A DNA stretch of 64,000 nucleotides from an uncultured Pelagibacteraceae bacterium (lineage in GTDB: Bacteria > Pseudomonadota > Alphaproteobacteria > Pelagibacterales > Pelagibacteraceae). Position 1 is the stretch's first letter; every line of letters begins with the position of its first letter. Both the position numbers and the translations under genes were made by a program. Location: positions 202,865 through 266,864 of the forward strand of contig CACGMC010000002.1 of the NCBI GenBank assembly GCA_902574035.1, given 5' to 3'. Below are positions 18,688 to 27,975 of the stretch, piece by piece. The notes under the pieces were generated by a model. That model ran no database searches, was not told the origin of the DNA, and saw only the letters and a program-made list of their open reading frames with translations.

Positions 18688-19363
18688 TTACTCTTTTTAT
18701 ATTACCATTAATAATACTCAACTTATAATCAGCTTTGTTAGCAAGTTCTCTATTATGAGTTGCAAATAAAATTGTTTTTTTCATTTTTTTCAATTTTATG
18801 AAATAATCAAATATTTCTTTTGAGGTTTTGAAATCTAAATTTCCCGTAGGTTCATCTGCTAAAATGATGTCTGTTTCAGCAATAAGAGATCTTGCTATTG
18901 CAACTCTTTGTTGTTCACCGCCTGATAAATCACTGGGAAAAAAATCCAATCTATTAGAAAGATTAACCTGTGAAAGAATTTTTTTAGATTTTTCAAAACT
19001 TTGTTTATAGCTTTCCTTTCTTATTAGCAAAGGTAGCATCACATTTTCAATTACATTAAGATCAGAAATTAGGTTGTTATTTTGAAATATCAATGAAATT
19101 TTAAATTTTCTAATATTTTCAACTTCTTTATCGTTTAATTCATTTAAATTTTTATCTGAAAAAAAAATTTTTCCTGATGTAGGTTTTTCCATTAAAGATA
19201 TTAAATGTAATAATGTTGACTTACCAGATCCGGATGGTCCTGTGAGGGCTATTAATTCTCCTTTTTTTAAAGAAAAATTTAAATTTTTTAAAACCTCAAC
19301 TTTTCTATTATTGTGAATAAATACTTTTCTCAAATTTTTTATATTTAAAATTATTTTATTCAT
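18674..19363 (-). CDS. lolD: ABC transporter ATP-binding protein, LolD type
   Basis: Walker A 'GPSGSGKSTLLHL', signature 'LSGGEQQRVAIARSL'; adjacent to LolC/E permease. Confidence 0.88.
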   Translation of the reverse strand: MNKIILNIKNLRKVFIHNNRKVEVLKNLNFSLKKGELIALTGPSGSGKSTLLHLISLMEKPTSGKIFFSDKNLNELNDKEVENIRKFKISLIFQNNNLISDLNVIENVMLPLLIRKESYKQSFEKSKKILSQVNLSNRLDFFPSDLSGGEQQRVAIARSLIAETDIILADEPTGNLDFKTSKEIFDYFIKLKKMKKTILFATHNRELANKADYKLSIINGNIKRVNGKK

Positions 19364-20585
19364 ATTTTAGTGCTTCCGTTGTTCTCATTTTAGAAATAGT
19401 TTTTGCTGGGAAGTACGAAGCTAAAGAAGTAATTACTAATGATAAAATAAATACTAAGCTTACAGATAAAGGATTTATTTCGCTAGGCATTTTTTCTAAA
19501 TAGTAAACATCAGAGGGAAAAATATTTATTCCAAAAACCATTGATAAAAAATTTCTTATTTCATCAATGTAAAAAGAAAATGATACTCCAAAAATTACTC
19601 CTGTAATAGTGGCTAAAAAACCTATTGTGAAACCAGTTAAAAAGAAAGATTTAATAATTGAATTCTCAGATAATCCTAGAGTCCTTATTATTGCTATTTC
19701 TTTAGTTTTATTTTTTATTAAAATTGTCAATCCTGAAATAATGTTAAATGCAGCTACAATGATTATTAAAGTGAGAATTATAAACATGACATTTCTTTCA
19801 ATTTTAAGTGCATTAAAAAATGACTTATTAGTATCTGACCAAGTTGAAATAAAAATATTTTGATTTAGGGTACCAATTTCCTTTTTGTATTTTTCAGCTA
19901 AAAAAGGATCTTCTAAAAATATCTCTAAATCGACATTATCCTCATATCTGTCAAAAATTGATTTACTATCATTTAATTCAAGGTAAATTAAATTTTGGTC
20001 AAATTCATAAAAGCCACTATTAAAAAATCCAGCAATAATAAAATTATCTTGTTTTGGTATACTTCCAAATGGAGTATCTATAAAAGATGAAGAAACAATA
20101 TTTATTTTGTCTCCAATTTTTAAATTTAGATTAAAGGCGAGCTCACCTCCGATCATTACTCTACCAGTAGAAAAATCATTTAAACTTCCTTTGGTAATTT
20201 CCTTATTTAAAAAAGATTTCATTTTATCTTTTTCATTAATTCCCTTGATAAGAATACCCTTTGCTTTATTATTGGTTAGAATTATTCCCTCACCAGTAAT
20301 AGTTTCTGAGATATTTATATTTTTATATTTCTTTAACAATTTTGTTTTTATCTTTTCAACATCATTTTCCTTATTGAGTTGAATAATTATGTGTGGATTT
20401 AGTCCGATAATTTTATCTGTCAAGTCAGATCGAAATCCATTCATAACTGACATTACTATTATTAAAATGGCAACGCCTAACATAATCCCTAAAAAGGAAA
20501 ATAAAGAAATTATTTTTAGAAACCCTTGTTTCTTTTTAGGTCTTAAATTTCTTAAAGCGATAATTCTTTCAGTTTGGGTGAACAA
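19356..20585 (-). CDS. lolC: lipoprotein-releasing ABC transporter permease (LolC/LolE family)
   Basis: 'FLGIMLGVAILIIVMSVMNGFRSDL', C-terminal FtsX-like domain. Confidence 0.85.
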   Translation of the reverse strand: MFTQTERIIALRNLRPKKKQGFLKIISLFSFLGIMLGVAILIIVMSVMNGFRSDLTDKIIGLNPHIIIQLNKENDVEKIKTKLLKKYKNINISETITGEGIILTNNKAKGILIKGINEKDKMKSFLNKEITKGSLNDFSTGRVMIGGELAFNLNLKIGDKINIVSSSFIDTPFGSIPKQDNFIIAGFFNSGFYEFDQNLIYLELNDSKSIFDRYEDNVDLEIFLEDPFLAEKYKKEIGTLNQNIFISTWSDTNKSFFNALKIERNVMFIILTLIIIVAAFNIISGLTILIKNKTKEIAIIRTLGLSENSIIKSFFLTGFTIGFLATITGVIFGVSFSFYIDEIRNFLSMVFGINIFPSDVYYLEKMPSEINPLSVSLVFILSLVITSLASYFPAKTISKMRTTEALKYE

Positions 20586-20586
20586 T

Positions 20587-21900
20587 TTAACTTATGAGTT
20601 TTGATTTAATATCTTTCAAATCAATAAAAGAGCTTTCAGAATTTACTTCTTTAAATTCAATCTTATTTTCTGTTGATTTTGATCCAACAATTATTTGATA
20701 TGGTATTCCTATTAAATCGTGTTTTTTAAATTTTTGTGACATATTCTCATCAACATCGTCTAACAATACGTCAATATTTTGTTTCTTTAGATTGTCATAT
20801 ATTTTTATTGATTTTGATAGGTTTTCTTTATTGTTTTTACTAATGCTAGGAATTATCACAACATCAAAAGGCGAGACCGATCTTGGCCACTTCATGATTT
20901 CATTTTCATACTTTGCTTCAATGATTGCCCCGACTAATCTTGAAACTCCAATTCCATAGGACCCCATCTTAACAGCATTTTTTTTACCATCTTGATTATC
21001 TACAAAACAGTTTAATGGCTTTGAGTATTTATCGCCAAAATAAAAAATGTGTCCTACTTCTATGCCTTTTGTAATCATTTGATTTTCTTTAGTTACTTTC
21101 TTTTCAAATTCATTTTTTTTAAATTTATCATCGGTCACTGCGTATAATGAGGAATAATCCTTAATCATTTTTTCTAATGATGAGTTATTAAAAGTATAAT
21201 TATTTATATCTATTTTAAAAATACTCTTATCCATATAAATTTTGCTTTCTCCGGTTTCGGCTATAATAATGAATTCGTGAGAAAGATCTCCTCCTATTGG
21301 TCCTGTATCTGCTGCCATCGGAATAGCTTCAAGACCTAATCTTTTAAAAGTTTTAAGATATGAATAAAACATTTTATTATAAGAAGCTTTTGCGGTAGTG
21401 TCATCTAAATCAAATGAATAAGCATCTTTCATAAAAAATTCTCTGCATCTCATAACTCCAAATCTTGGTCTTATTTCATCTCTAAACTTCCATTGAATAT
21501 GATACAACATTTGCGGCAAAGACTTATAAGACTTGATTGAAGATCTAAAAATATCAGTAATTAATTCTTCATTAGTAGGTCCATACAACATTTCTCTTCC
21601 TTGCCTGTCTTTAATTCTTAGCATTTCTTCGCCATAATCATTGTATCTTCCGCTTTCTTTCCATATTTCTGCAGATTGTATAGTTGGCATAAGTAGTTCT
21701 TGAGCTCCTATATTATTTTGCTCTTCCCTGACAACTTGTTCAATTTTTTTCATTACTTTAAGACCTAATGGTAACCAAGAATAAATACCTGCGGATGATT
21801 GTTTAATCATGCCTGATCTCAACATTAATTGATGAGATTTTATTTTAGCATCTGAAGGAAGGTTTTTAGTAATAGGTAAAAATAATTTAGATAGAAACAT
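20587..21900 (-). CDS. proS: prolyl-tRNA synthetase (short form, ~437 aa)
   Basis: 'LMLRSGMIKQSSAGIYSWLPLGLKVMKKIEQ', 'GVMRCREFFMKDAYSFDLD', 'GIGVSRLVGAIIE'; lacks room for the long insertion/editing domain. Confidence 0.93.
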   Translation of the reverse strand: MFLSKLFLPITKNLPSDAKIKSHQLMLRSGMIKQSSAGIYSWLPLGLKVMKKIEQVVREEQNNIGAQELLMPTIQSAEIWKESGRYNDYGEEMLRIKDRQGREMLYGPTNEELITDIFRSSIKSYKSLPQMLYHIQWKFRDEIRPRFGVMRCREFFMKDAYSFDLDDTTAKASYNKMFYSYLKTFKRLGLEAIPMAADTGPIGGDLSHEFIIIAETGESKIYMDKSIFKIDINNYTFNNSSLEKMIKDYSSLYAVTDDKFKKNEFEKKVTKENQMITKGIEVGHIFYFGDKYSKPLNCFVDNQDGKKNAVKMGSYGIGVSRLVGAIIEAKYENEIMKWPRSVSPFDVVIIPSISKNNKENLSKSIKIYDNLKKQNIDVLLDDVDENMSQKFKKHDLIGIPYQIIVGSKSTENKIEFKEVNSESSFIDLKDIKSKLIS

Positions 21901-22154
21901 TATTTTATAAATTCTCTTAAGTTAAAATGATCACTTACAACTATATAATATATTCCTACGAAAATTACTGTAGTAATTAAGGTTGTGTATAAAAATTTTT
22001 TTAAAATATTTGGGTTTTTTGGCGCTCCAGGGTCAATACCCTCTAAATTATTAGTAAACGGCTTTTTATTATGCTTTATACCTATAGGTAAAACAGAAAA
22101 AAAAACGATCCACCAAATAATTACATATACTACAATAGAGCCGGTTATACTCAT
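21900..22154 (-). CDS. DUF1467-family small membrane protein
   Basis: 'VVYVIIWWIVFFSVLPIG…DPGAPKNPNILKKFLYTT'. Confidence 0.7.
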   Translation of the reverse strand: MSITGSIVVYVIIWWIVFFSVLPIGIKHNKKPFTNNLEGIDPGAPKNPNILKKFLYTTLITTVIFVGIYYIVVSDHFNLREFIK

Positions 22155-23812
22155 TATACCCTTGCAATATTTACGTTTGTAAAAGGTTTTTTGCCAGTTT
22201 TTTCTTTAACTATTTTTCTACAATTTTGTTTGATAGTTTCAATTAAATTTTTTTCTTGTTTAAAGTTATTTACTGCAAAACTTTTGCATGTTTTTGTAAT
22301 TTCATCCTCCAAATCAAATTTAAATGTTTCATTAATTTCATCTTCTGGAATTCCGCTATAAGATATAACAGGTTTTTTCACTTTTCCATTATTTGAAATT
22401 ATTAATGTAATTTCTAAAATTCCATTTATTGAAATATTTTTTCTTTGTTTAATTGATGTTGAGTCTATACTAACTGCTATGTTACCATCTAAATAAATTT
22501 TCCCTGTAGGTGCTTGATCTACTATTTTCGGTTTTTGATCTTTTGATATTTTAATTATATTTCCGTTTTCAACTTTTAAATTAAAGGGTATTTGCATTTC
22601 TTTTGCAAAACTAATATGTTCTTTTATGTGTCTATGCTCGCCATGAACAGGAATTACACATTTGGGTTTAACCCATTGATACATGTCTTTTAGATCTTCT
22701 CTGTTGGCATGACCTGATACATGAACAAATGCATTTTCTTCAGTAATAACTTCAATATTCCGTTTTACAATTGAATTCTGGAGTCCATAAAGTTTTTTTT
22801 CATTTCCAGGAATTATTTTTGACGAGAATATTACTGTATCTCCACTTTCTATAGCTACATCAGGGTGAATGTCATTTGCTATTCTGTTTAAGGCGCCCAT
22901 AGGCTCACCTTGGCTACCTGTACAAAGAAAAATTATATTCTCTCTAGAGATACTTTGTGCATCTCTAGAATCTACAGGCTCAACAATGTCCTTTAAATAT
23001 CCACATTGCCTAGCTGCTTTATAAATCCTATGCATAGATCTTCCAACCAGCGAAATATTTCTGTTAGTTTGTTTGGCGATATAAAAAATACTTTCCATTC
23101 TTGCCACATTAGAGGCAAAGGATGTTACTAAAACTCTTTTTTTTTGATTTGATATAATCTTAAGCAAACTTTCTCTAACATCTTTTTCTGATCCAGCTCT
23201 ACCAGGGCTAAAAACATTTGTAGAGTCACATATCATGGCTATTACACCCTTCTCTCCAATAGATCTAAGTTTTTGTTCATCTACCTTATTTCCAATAAGA
23301 GGATTCGGGTCAACTTTCCAATCTCCAGTGTGCAAAATAACTCCTTCGGGGGTTGTTATACTTAATCCATTTGGCTCCAAAATTGAATGTGTTAATGTTA
23401 CAAAGTCAATTTCAAAAGGACCTAGATTTATTTTGCTGTTAAGTTCAACAATTTTTAAATAATTTGTAATATCAATCTTTTTTTCTTTAAACTTTTCTTG
23501 AATTAAAACTGCAGTAAAAGGTGTGGCATATATTTTACACTTTAGTTTAGGCCATATATGCGAAATAGAGCCTATGTGGTCTTCATGGGCATGAGTTAAA
23601 ACTATACCTAACAAATCATCTTTTTTTTCTATTATAAATCCAGCATCTGGGTAAATAAGATCGACACCAGGAACTGTATCATCTGCAAATGTAACTCCCA
23701 TGTCGACGATTATCCATTTTTGATTTTCTTCGGTCCCATAAGCATACAGATTCATATTCATGCCTATTTCTCCGGAACCTCCAAGAGGACAAAAATATAA
23801 ATTTTCTTTCAT
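22154..23812 (-). CDS. rnj: ribonuclease J family metallo-beta-lactamase RNase
   Basis: 'FCPLGGSGEIGMNMNLYAYG', 'LTHAHEDHIGSI', 'CTGSQGEPMGALNRIA', 'PVHGEHRHIKEH'. Confidence 0.92.
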   Translation of the reverse strand: MKENLYFCPLGGSGEIGMNMNLYAYGTEENQKWIIVDMGVTFADDTVPGVDLIYPDAGFIIEKKDDLLGIVLTHAHEDHIGSISHIWPKLKCKIYATPFTAVLIQEKFKEKKIDITNYLKIVELNSKINLGPFEIDFVTLTHSILEPNGLSITTPEGVILHTGDWKVDPNPLIGNKVDEQKLRSIGEKGVIAMICDSTNVFSPGRAGSEKDVRESLLKIISNQKKRVLVTSFASNVARMESIFYIAKQTNRNISLVGRSMHRIYKAARQCGYLKDIVEPVDSRDAQSISRENIIFLCTGSQGEPMGALNRIANDIHPDVAIESGDTVIFSSKIIPGNEKKLYGLQNSIVKRNIEVITEENAFVHVSGHANREDLKDMYQWVKPKCVIPVHGEHRHIKEHISFAKEMQIPFNLKVENGNIIKISKDQKPKIVDQAPTGKIYLDGNIAVSIDSTSIKQRKNISINGILEITLIISNNGKVKKPVISYSGIPEDEINETFKFDLEDEITKTCKSFAVNNFKQEKNLIETIKQNCRKIVKEKTGKKPFTNVNIARV

Positions 23813-24552
23813 ATTAAATCTACCAATCTTAATAAACCTTTAATCGTCAAGTCTCTATCAACTTTAATTTTTTTTTTTATCGTATCTTTGAATAAATGTG
23901 AAAGACCTCCAGTAAATATGATCCTAAACTTTTTTTTATATTTTTTTTCAATTAGGTTTATCATATTTTCAATTAAACCTTGATAACCCCAATAAAATCC
24001 TGATCTAACAGCATTTTGGGTATTTTTTCCTATAATATTCTTTATTTTTGTCAATTTAGTACTTGGGATTAATTTTGCTTTTTCTACTAAAGTTTTTAAA
24101 GAAAGATTTACGCCTGGCGCAATAATACCCCCTTTATATTTGTTCTTTAACACTACGTCAAAAGTTGTAGCAGTTCCAAAATCTAAAATAATAAAATTAT
24201 CTTTATTATTTATAACACTAACAGCATTGGCTAGCCTATCTGAACCAACCTGTTTCGCATTGACTTCTATTTTTAATATTTTTTTCAAATTCAATTGTTT
24301 CAACTCTTTGACCTCTATTCTTAATTTTTTTTTGATAGATCCTTTTACATTTTTATACACATTAGGGACCACGCTGCTAAACATTGTTTTATCAATTTTA
24401 TTTTTATATGCATTTAAAAATTTGAATTTTTTACTAAGATTAGTTTTTTTAAAATTATTGGTATCAAATATCCTTTTTTTTAAAAGTTTTTTTTTATCGT
24501 TAAATAAACAAATTTTAGTTTCTGTATTTCCTATATCGCAGATCAAGTACAT
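23809..24552 (-). CDS. coaX: type III pantothenate kinase
   Basis: 'LICDIGNTETKICLF', 'VGSDRLANAVSVI', 'ILDFGTATTFDVV', 'GGIIAPGVNLSL'. Confidence 0.92.
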   Translation of the reverse strand: MYLICDIGNTETKICLFNDKKKLLKKRIFDTNNFKKTNLSKKFKFLNAYKNKIDKTMFSSVVPNVYKNVKGSIKKKLRIEVKELKQLNLKKILKIEVNAKQVGSDRLANAVSVINNKDNFIILDFGTATTFDVVLKNKYKGGIIAPGVNLSLKTLVEKAKLIPSTKLTKIKNIIGKNTQNAVRSGFYWGYQGLIENMINLIEKKYKKKFRIIFTGGLSHLFKDTIKKKIKVDRDLTIKGLLRLVDLI

Positions 24553-24560
24553 CTTTTTAT

Positions 24561-25076
24561 TTAAATAAATTTTTCAAAATTATTTTTAATTTTTTTATAA
24601 ATATCATTTTTTTTTATTTTATTGTTATTATATTTTTGTAAAAAAGAAACCTGTTTATTATTGATTTTTGGTGCTTTAACGAGATTTATACCGATTCCTA
24701 TGATAAAAAATTTATTATTATTATAATTAACCGTTTCTTGTAATATACCGCAAACTTTTGATCCTTTGATTAGTAAATCATTAGGTAACTTTATTATTAT
24801 TTTTTCATTTACAAATTTTTCTAAACTTTTTTTTATCAATTTATAAACTTTTTTAGATAAGGTTTTAATTTCAATTTTTCTTTTTAAAGAAAAATAAACA
24901 GTTATAAAAATATTGCCTTTATGTGAAATCCATTTTTTTCCATACTGACCTCTGCCCTTTTTTTGGCATTTTGCAATTATTAATGTTGGTTTAATTTTCC
25001 CTTTTTTTATTCTTCTTAATGCTACATTATTGGTGCTATCTACACTTTCAAATTTAATAATTTGTATTTTCATCAA
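24561..25076 (-). CDS. birA: biotin--[acetyl-CoA-carboxylase] ligase, catalytic domain only
   Basis: 'ESVDSTNNVALRRI', 'KKGRGQYGKKWISHKGNIFITV', 'KLPNDLLIKGSKVCGILQE'. Confidence 0.85.
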   Translation of the reverse strand: MMKIQIIKFESVDSTNNVALRRIKKGKIKPTLIIAKCQKKGRGQYGKKWISHKGNIFITVYFSLKRKIEIKTLSKKVYKLIKKSLEKFVNEKIIIKLPNDLLIKGSKVCGILQETVNYNNNKFFIIGIGINLVKAPKINNKQVSFLQKYNNNKIKKNDIYKKIKNNFEKFI

Positions 25077-26482
25077 ATAAATAGTTCATTCAATAAAGAA
25101 CCTATAATTGATGGAGAAATAAAATATAAAGACAAAAATAAACAACTTAAAAATATTGTTGCTTTTATACTCAGATTTCTGACATCATCAAATTTAACCT
25201 TGTTATCATCAAAATAAATAATTTTAATAACTTTTAAGTAATAGAAAGCCGATATAACAGTTGTTAACAATCCAATAATTGCTAAAGCATACATTTCACT
25301 CTCAATTACAGACATAAAAACAAAAAATTTAGCAAAAAATCCACCTAGTGGTGGTATTCCAGCTAATGAGAAAAAAAGAATTAAAAAAGAAAAAGCTAGC
25401 ATTGGTCTTTCTTTTGAAATTCCAGACAGGTCTTCAATTTTTTCAGAGTATTTACCTTCTGTTTTCATTAAATATAGACAAGCAAAAGTACCCATATTCA
25501 TAACTACATATATTGTTATATAGATAATTGTTGAGGTGTATCCTGATACTGTGCCGGTAGCCACACCTGCTAAAGCGTAACCCATGTGGCTTATAGAACT
25601 ATAAGCTAGAAGTCTTTTAATATTTGTTTGACCAATAGCTGCTACACTTCCAAGTATCATAGAGGCAATAGATATAAATATTATGATTGTTTGCCACTCT
25701 TCAATAATATTTTTAAAAGGTAAATCCATGAATCTGATAATTACAGCCAGTCCAGCAGCTTTAGGGACCACGGCAAAAAAATTGGTTATGGATGTTGGTG
25801 CACCTTGATAAACATCTGGTGTCCACATATGAAAAGGTACTGCAGATACTTTAAAAGCTAAGCCTACTAAAATAAACACCATTGCAAAAATAGCACCAGT
25901 ATTTTGGGTAATTAAGCTGACACCTATTTCGTCAAAATTTGTTGAACCAGTAAATCCATAAAGTAAAGAACATCCATATAAAAGTAGTCCTGAAGAAAGT
26001 GCGCTTAATACGAAATACTTAATACCAGCTTCTGAAGAGATTGTGTTGTCTCTATCGATGGAAGCTAAAACGTATAAGGCAAGTGATTGAAGTTCTAATC
26101 CTAAATAAAATAATATTAAGTCATTAGCACTTAACATAAAAAACATACCCAAAATTGAGAACATTATAATTATCGGGTACTCAAATTTATTTAATGTTTT
26201 ATCTTTTATAAACTGATCAGAAGAGAAAAAAATAAAAATACTTGATACCAAAATTAATATCTTAAAATAATCAGAAAACGTATCATTTTTAAAAGAGTTT
26301 AAAAATATTTTTTGTTCTCCACCCCAATCAGTTAAAATCAAATATATAACTCCTAACAAAATTAAAATTGAAAGTTTCATCACTATGGAAAAACTATTTC
26401 TGAAAAACACTCCAACCATCAAAGCTAAGCAGATTCCTAGAAAAAGCGTTATTTCAGGAATTATTATATTTATATTTTCCAT
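25073..26482 (-). CDS. nuoN: NADH-quinone oxidoreductase subunit N
   Basis: 'YLGLELQSLALYVLA', 'MWTPDVYQGAPTSITNFFAVVPKAAG'. Confidence 0.95.
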   Translation of the reverse strand: MENINIIIPEITLFLGICLALMVGVFFRNSFSIVMKLSILILLGVIYLILTDWGGEQKIFLNSFKNDTFSDYFKILILVSSIFIFFSSDQFIKDKTLNKFEYPIIIMFSILGMFFMLSANDLILFYLGLELQSLALYVLASIDRDNTISSEAGIKYFVLSALSSGLLLYGCSLLYGFTGSTNFDEIGVSLITQNTGAIFAMVFILVGLAFKVSAVPFHMWTPDVYQGAPTSITNFFAVVPKAAGLAVIIRFMDLPFKNIIEEWQTIIIFISIASMILGSVAAIGQTNIKRLLAYSSISHMGYALAGVATGTVSGYTSTIIYITIYVVMNMGTFACLYLMKTEGKYSEKIEDLSGISKERPMLAFSFLILFFSLAGIPPLGGFFAKFFVFMSVIESEMYALAIIGLLTTVISAFYYLKVIKIIYFDDNKVKFDDVRNLSIKATIFLSCLFLSLYFISPSIIGSLLNELFI

Positions 26483-26484
26483 AT

Positions 26485-27975
26485 TTATTTATTTATTAAA
26501 TTTACTGTTAGCTCATTTTGGTGATTTTGGATTATTCCGTTTACCGAAATATTCATAGTATCTAGTAATGGTTCAGGATAAAATCCAAAAATTATACTTA
26601 CTAAACATAGCGCAATTAAGATTGTTGCTTCTAAATAATTGATATCCTTTAATTTTGTAACAATAGTATTGTTAGTATTTCCAAAAACTACTCTTTTAGC
26701 CATCCAAAGCATATATGCGGCGCAGAGAACAACGCCGGTACTTGCTAATATTGCAACCAAATAATTTATTTTGAACGCCCCCAATAATACTAGAAACTCT
26801 CCAATAAAACCCGTTGTTCCAGGTAAACCTAATGCACCAAGCACAAATATAATAAATATTAGTGAAAAATTTGGTAAATAATTAACTACCCCACCAAAAC
26901 TTTTAATCATTCTTGAACCAGTTCTGTCATATAAAACACCAACGCATAAAAATAAAGCGGCAGATATTATTCCGTGACTAATCATTTGAAACATGCTGCC
27001 CTCGATCCCTTGTTTATTGAAAGTAAATATACCAAGAGTTACAAAGCCCATATGTGCAACCGAGGAATAAGCGATCAGCTTTTTCATATCATCCTGCATT
27101 AAAGCTACTAATGAAGTATATATAATAGCGATAATACTTAGAGCAAAAACCAAGGGAGTGAAAAATTCTGAAGCAATCGGAAACATTCCTAGAGAAAACC
27201 TCAAGAAACCATATCCAGCCATTTTTAAAAGAATAGCTGCTAGAATTACAGAGCCTGCAGTGGGTGCCTCAACATGAGCATCTGGTAACCAAGTATGTAC
27301 AGGCCACATAGGGGTTTTAACAGCAAAAGAACTAAAAAAGGCTAACCATAATAAGTATTGATATTCTTTAGCTATTTTTAGTTTATATATTTCAGTGTAA
27401 TCAGTTGTTCCAACAGCCCAATAAATGAAAATAATAGCCGCCAGCATTAAAACTGAACCTAGTAAAGTAAATAAGAAGAATTTATAGGCTGAATAGATCT
27501 TTCTAGGGCCTCCCCAAATACCTATTATTAAAAACATAGGAATAAGTCCTGCTTCGAAAAATAGATAAAAAATAATTAAATCTAAAGAACAAAATACACC
27601 TATCATAAAAGTTTCTAGAATTAAGATTGCTATTAAAAACTCATTCAGTCTTTTTTTCACGCTAATAATACAAGAAACTATACATATTGGAGTAATAAAC
27701 GCTGTTAGAACTATAAATAAGATAGAAATTCCATCTATACCAAGTTTAAATTTTATAAGTCCGCTTATCCAGTTTTTTTCTTCTATGAATTGGAAACCAG
27801 CAAAACTTTTGTCAAAAGAATACCATAAGAAAAAAGTTAACAATAAATTTGCCATAGATGTGAATATGGAAATATAAATTGCGCTTGAGCTTTCGTTTTT
27901 TTTATTAGAGATAAATATGAATAAAGCCCCAAGAAGTGGAAGAAATATAATAGTAGATAAAATAGGAAAATCCAT
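26485..27975 (-). CDS. nuoM: NADH-quinone oxidoreductase subunit M
   Basis: 'FFEAGLIPMFLIIGIWGGPRKIYSAYKFFLFTLLGS', 'PVHTWLPDAHVEAPTAGSVILA'. Confidence 0.96.
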   Translation of the reverse strand: MDFPILSTIIFLPLLGALFIFISNKKNESSSAIYISIFTSMANLLLTFFLWYSFDKSFAGFQFIEEKNWISGLIKFKLGIDGISILFIVLTAFITPICIVSCIISVKKRLNEFLIAILILETFMIGVFCSLDLIIFYLFFEAGLIPMFLIIGIWGGPRKIYSAYKFFLFTLLGSVLMLAAIIFIYWAVGTTDYTEIYKLKIAKEYQYLLWLAFFSSFAVKTPMWPVHTWLPDAHVEAPTAGSVILAAILLKMAGYGFLRFSLGMFPIASEFFTPLVFALSIIAIIYTSLVALMQDDMKKLIAYSSVAHMGFVTLGIFTFNKQGIEGSMFQMISHGIISAALFLCVGVLYDRTGSRMIKSFGGVVNYLPNFSLIFIIFVLGALGLPGTTGFIGEFLVLLGAFKINYLVAILASTGVVLCAAYMLWMAKRVVFGNTNNTIVTKLKDINYLEATILIALCLVSIIFGFYPEPLLDTMNISVNGIIQNHQNELTVNLINK

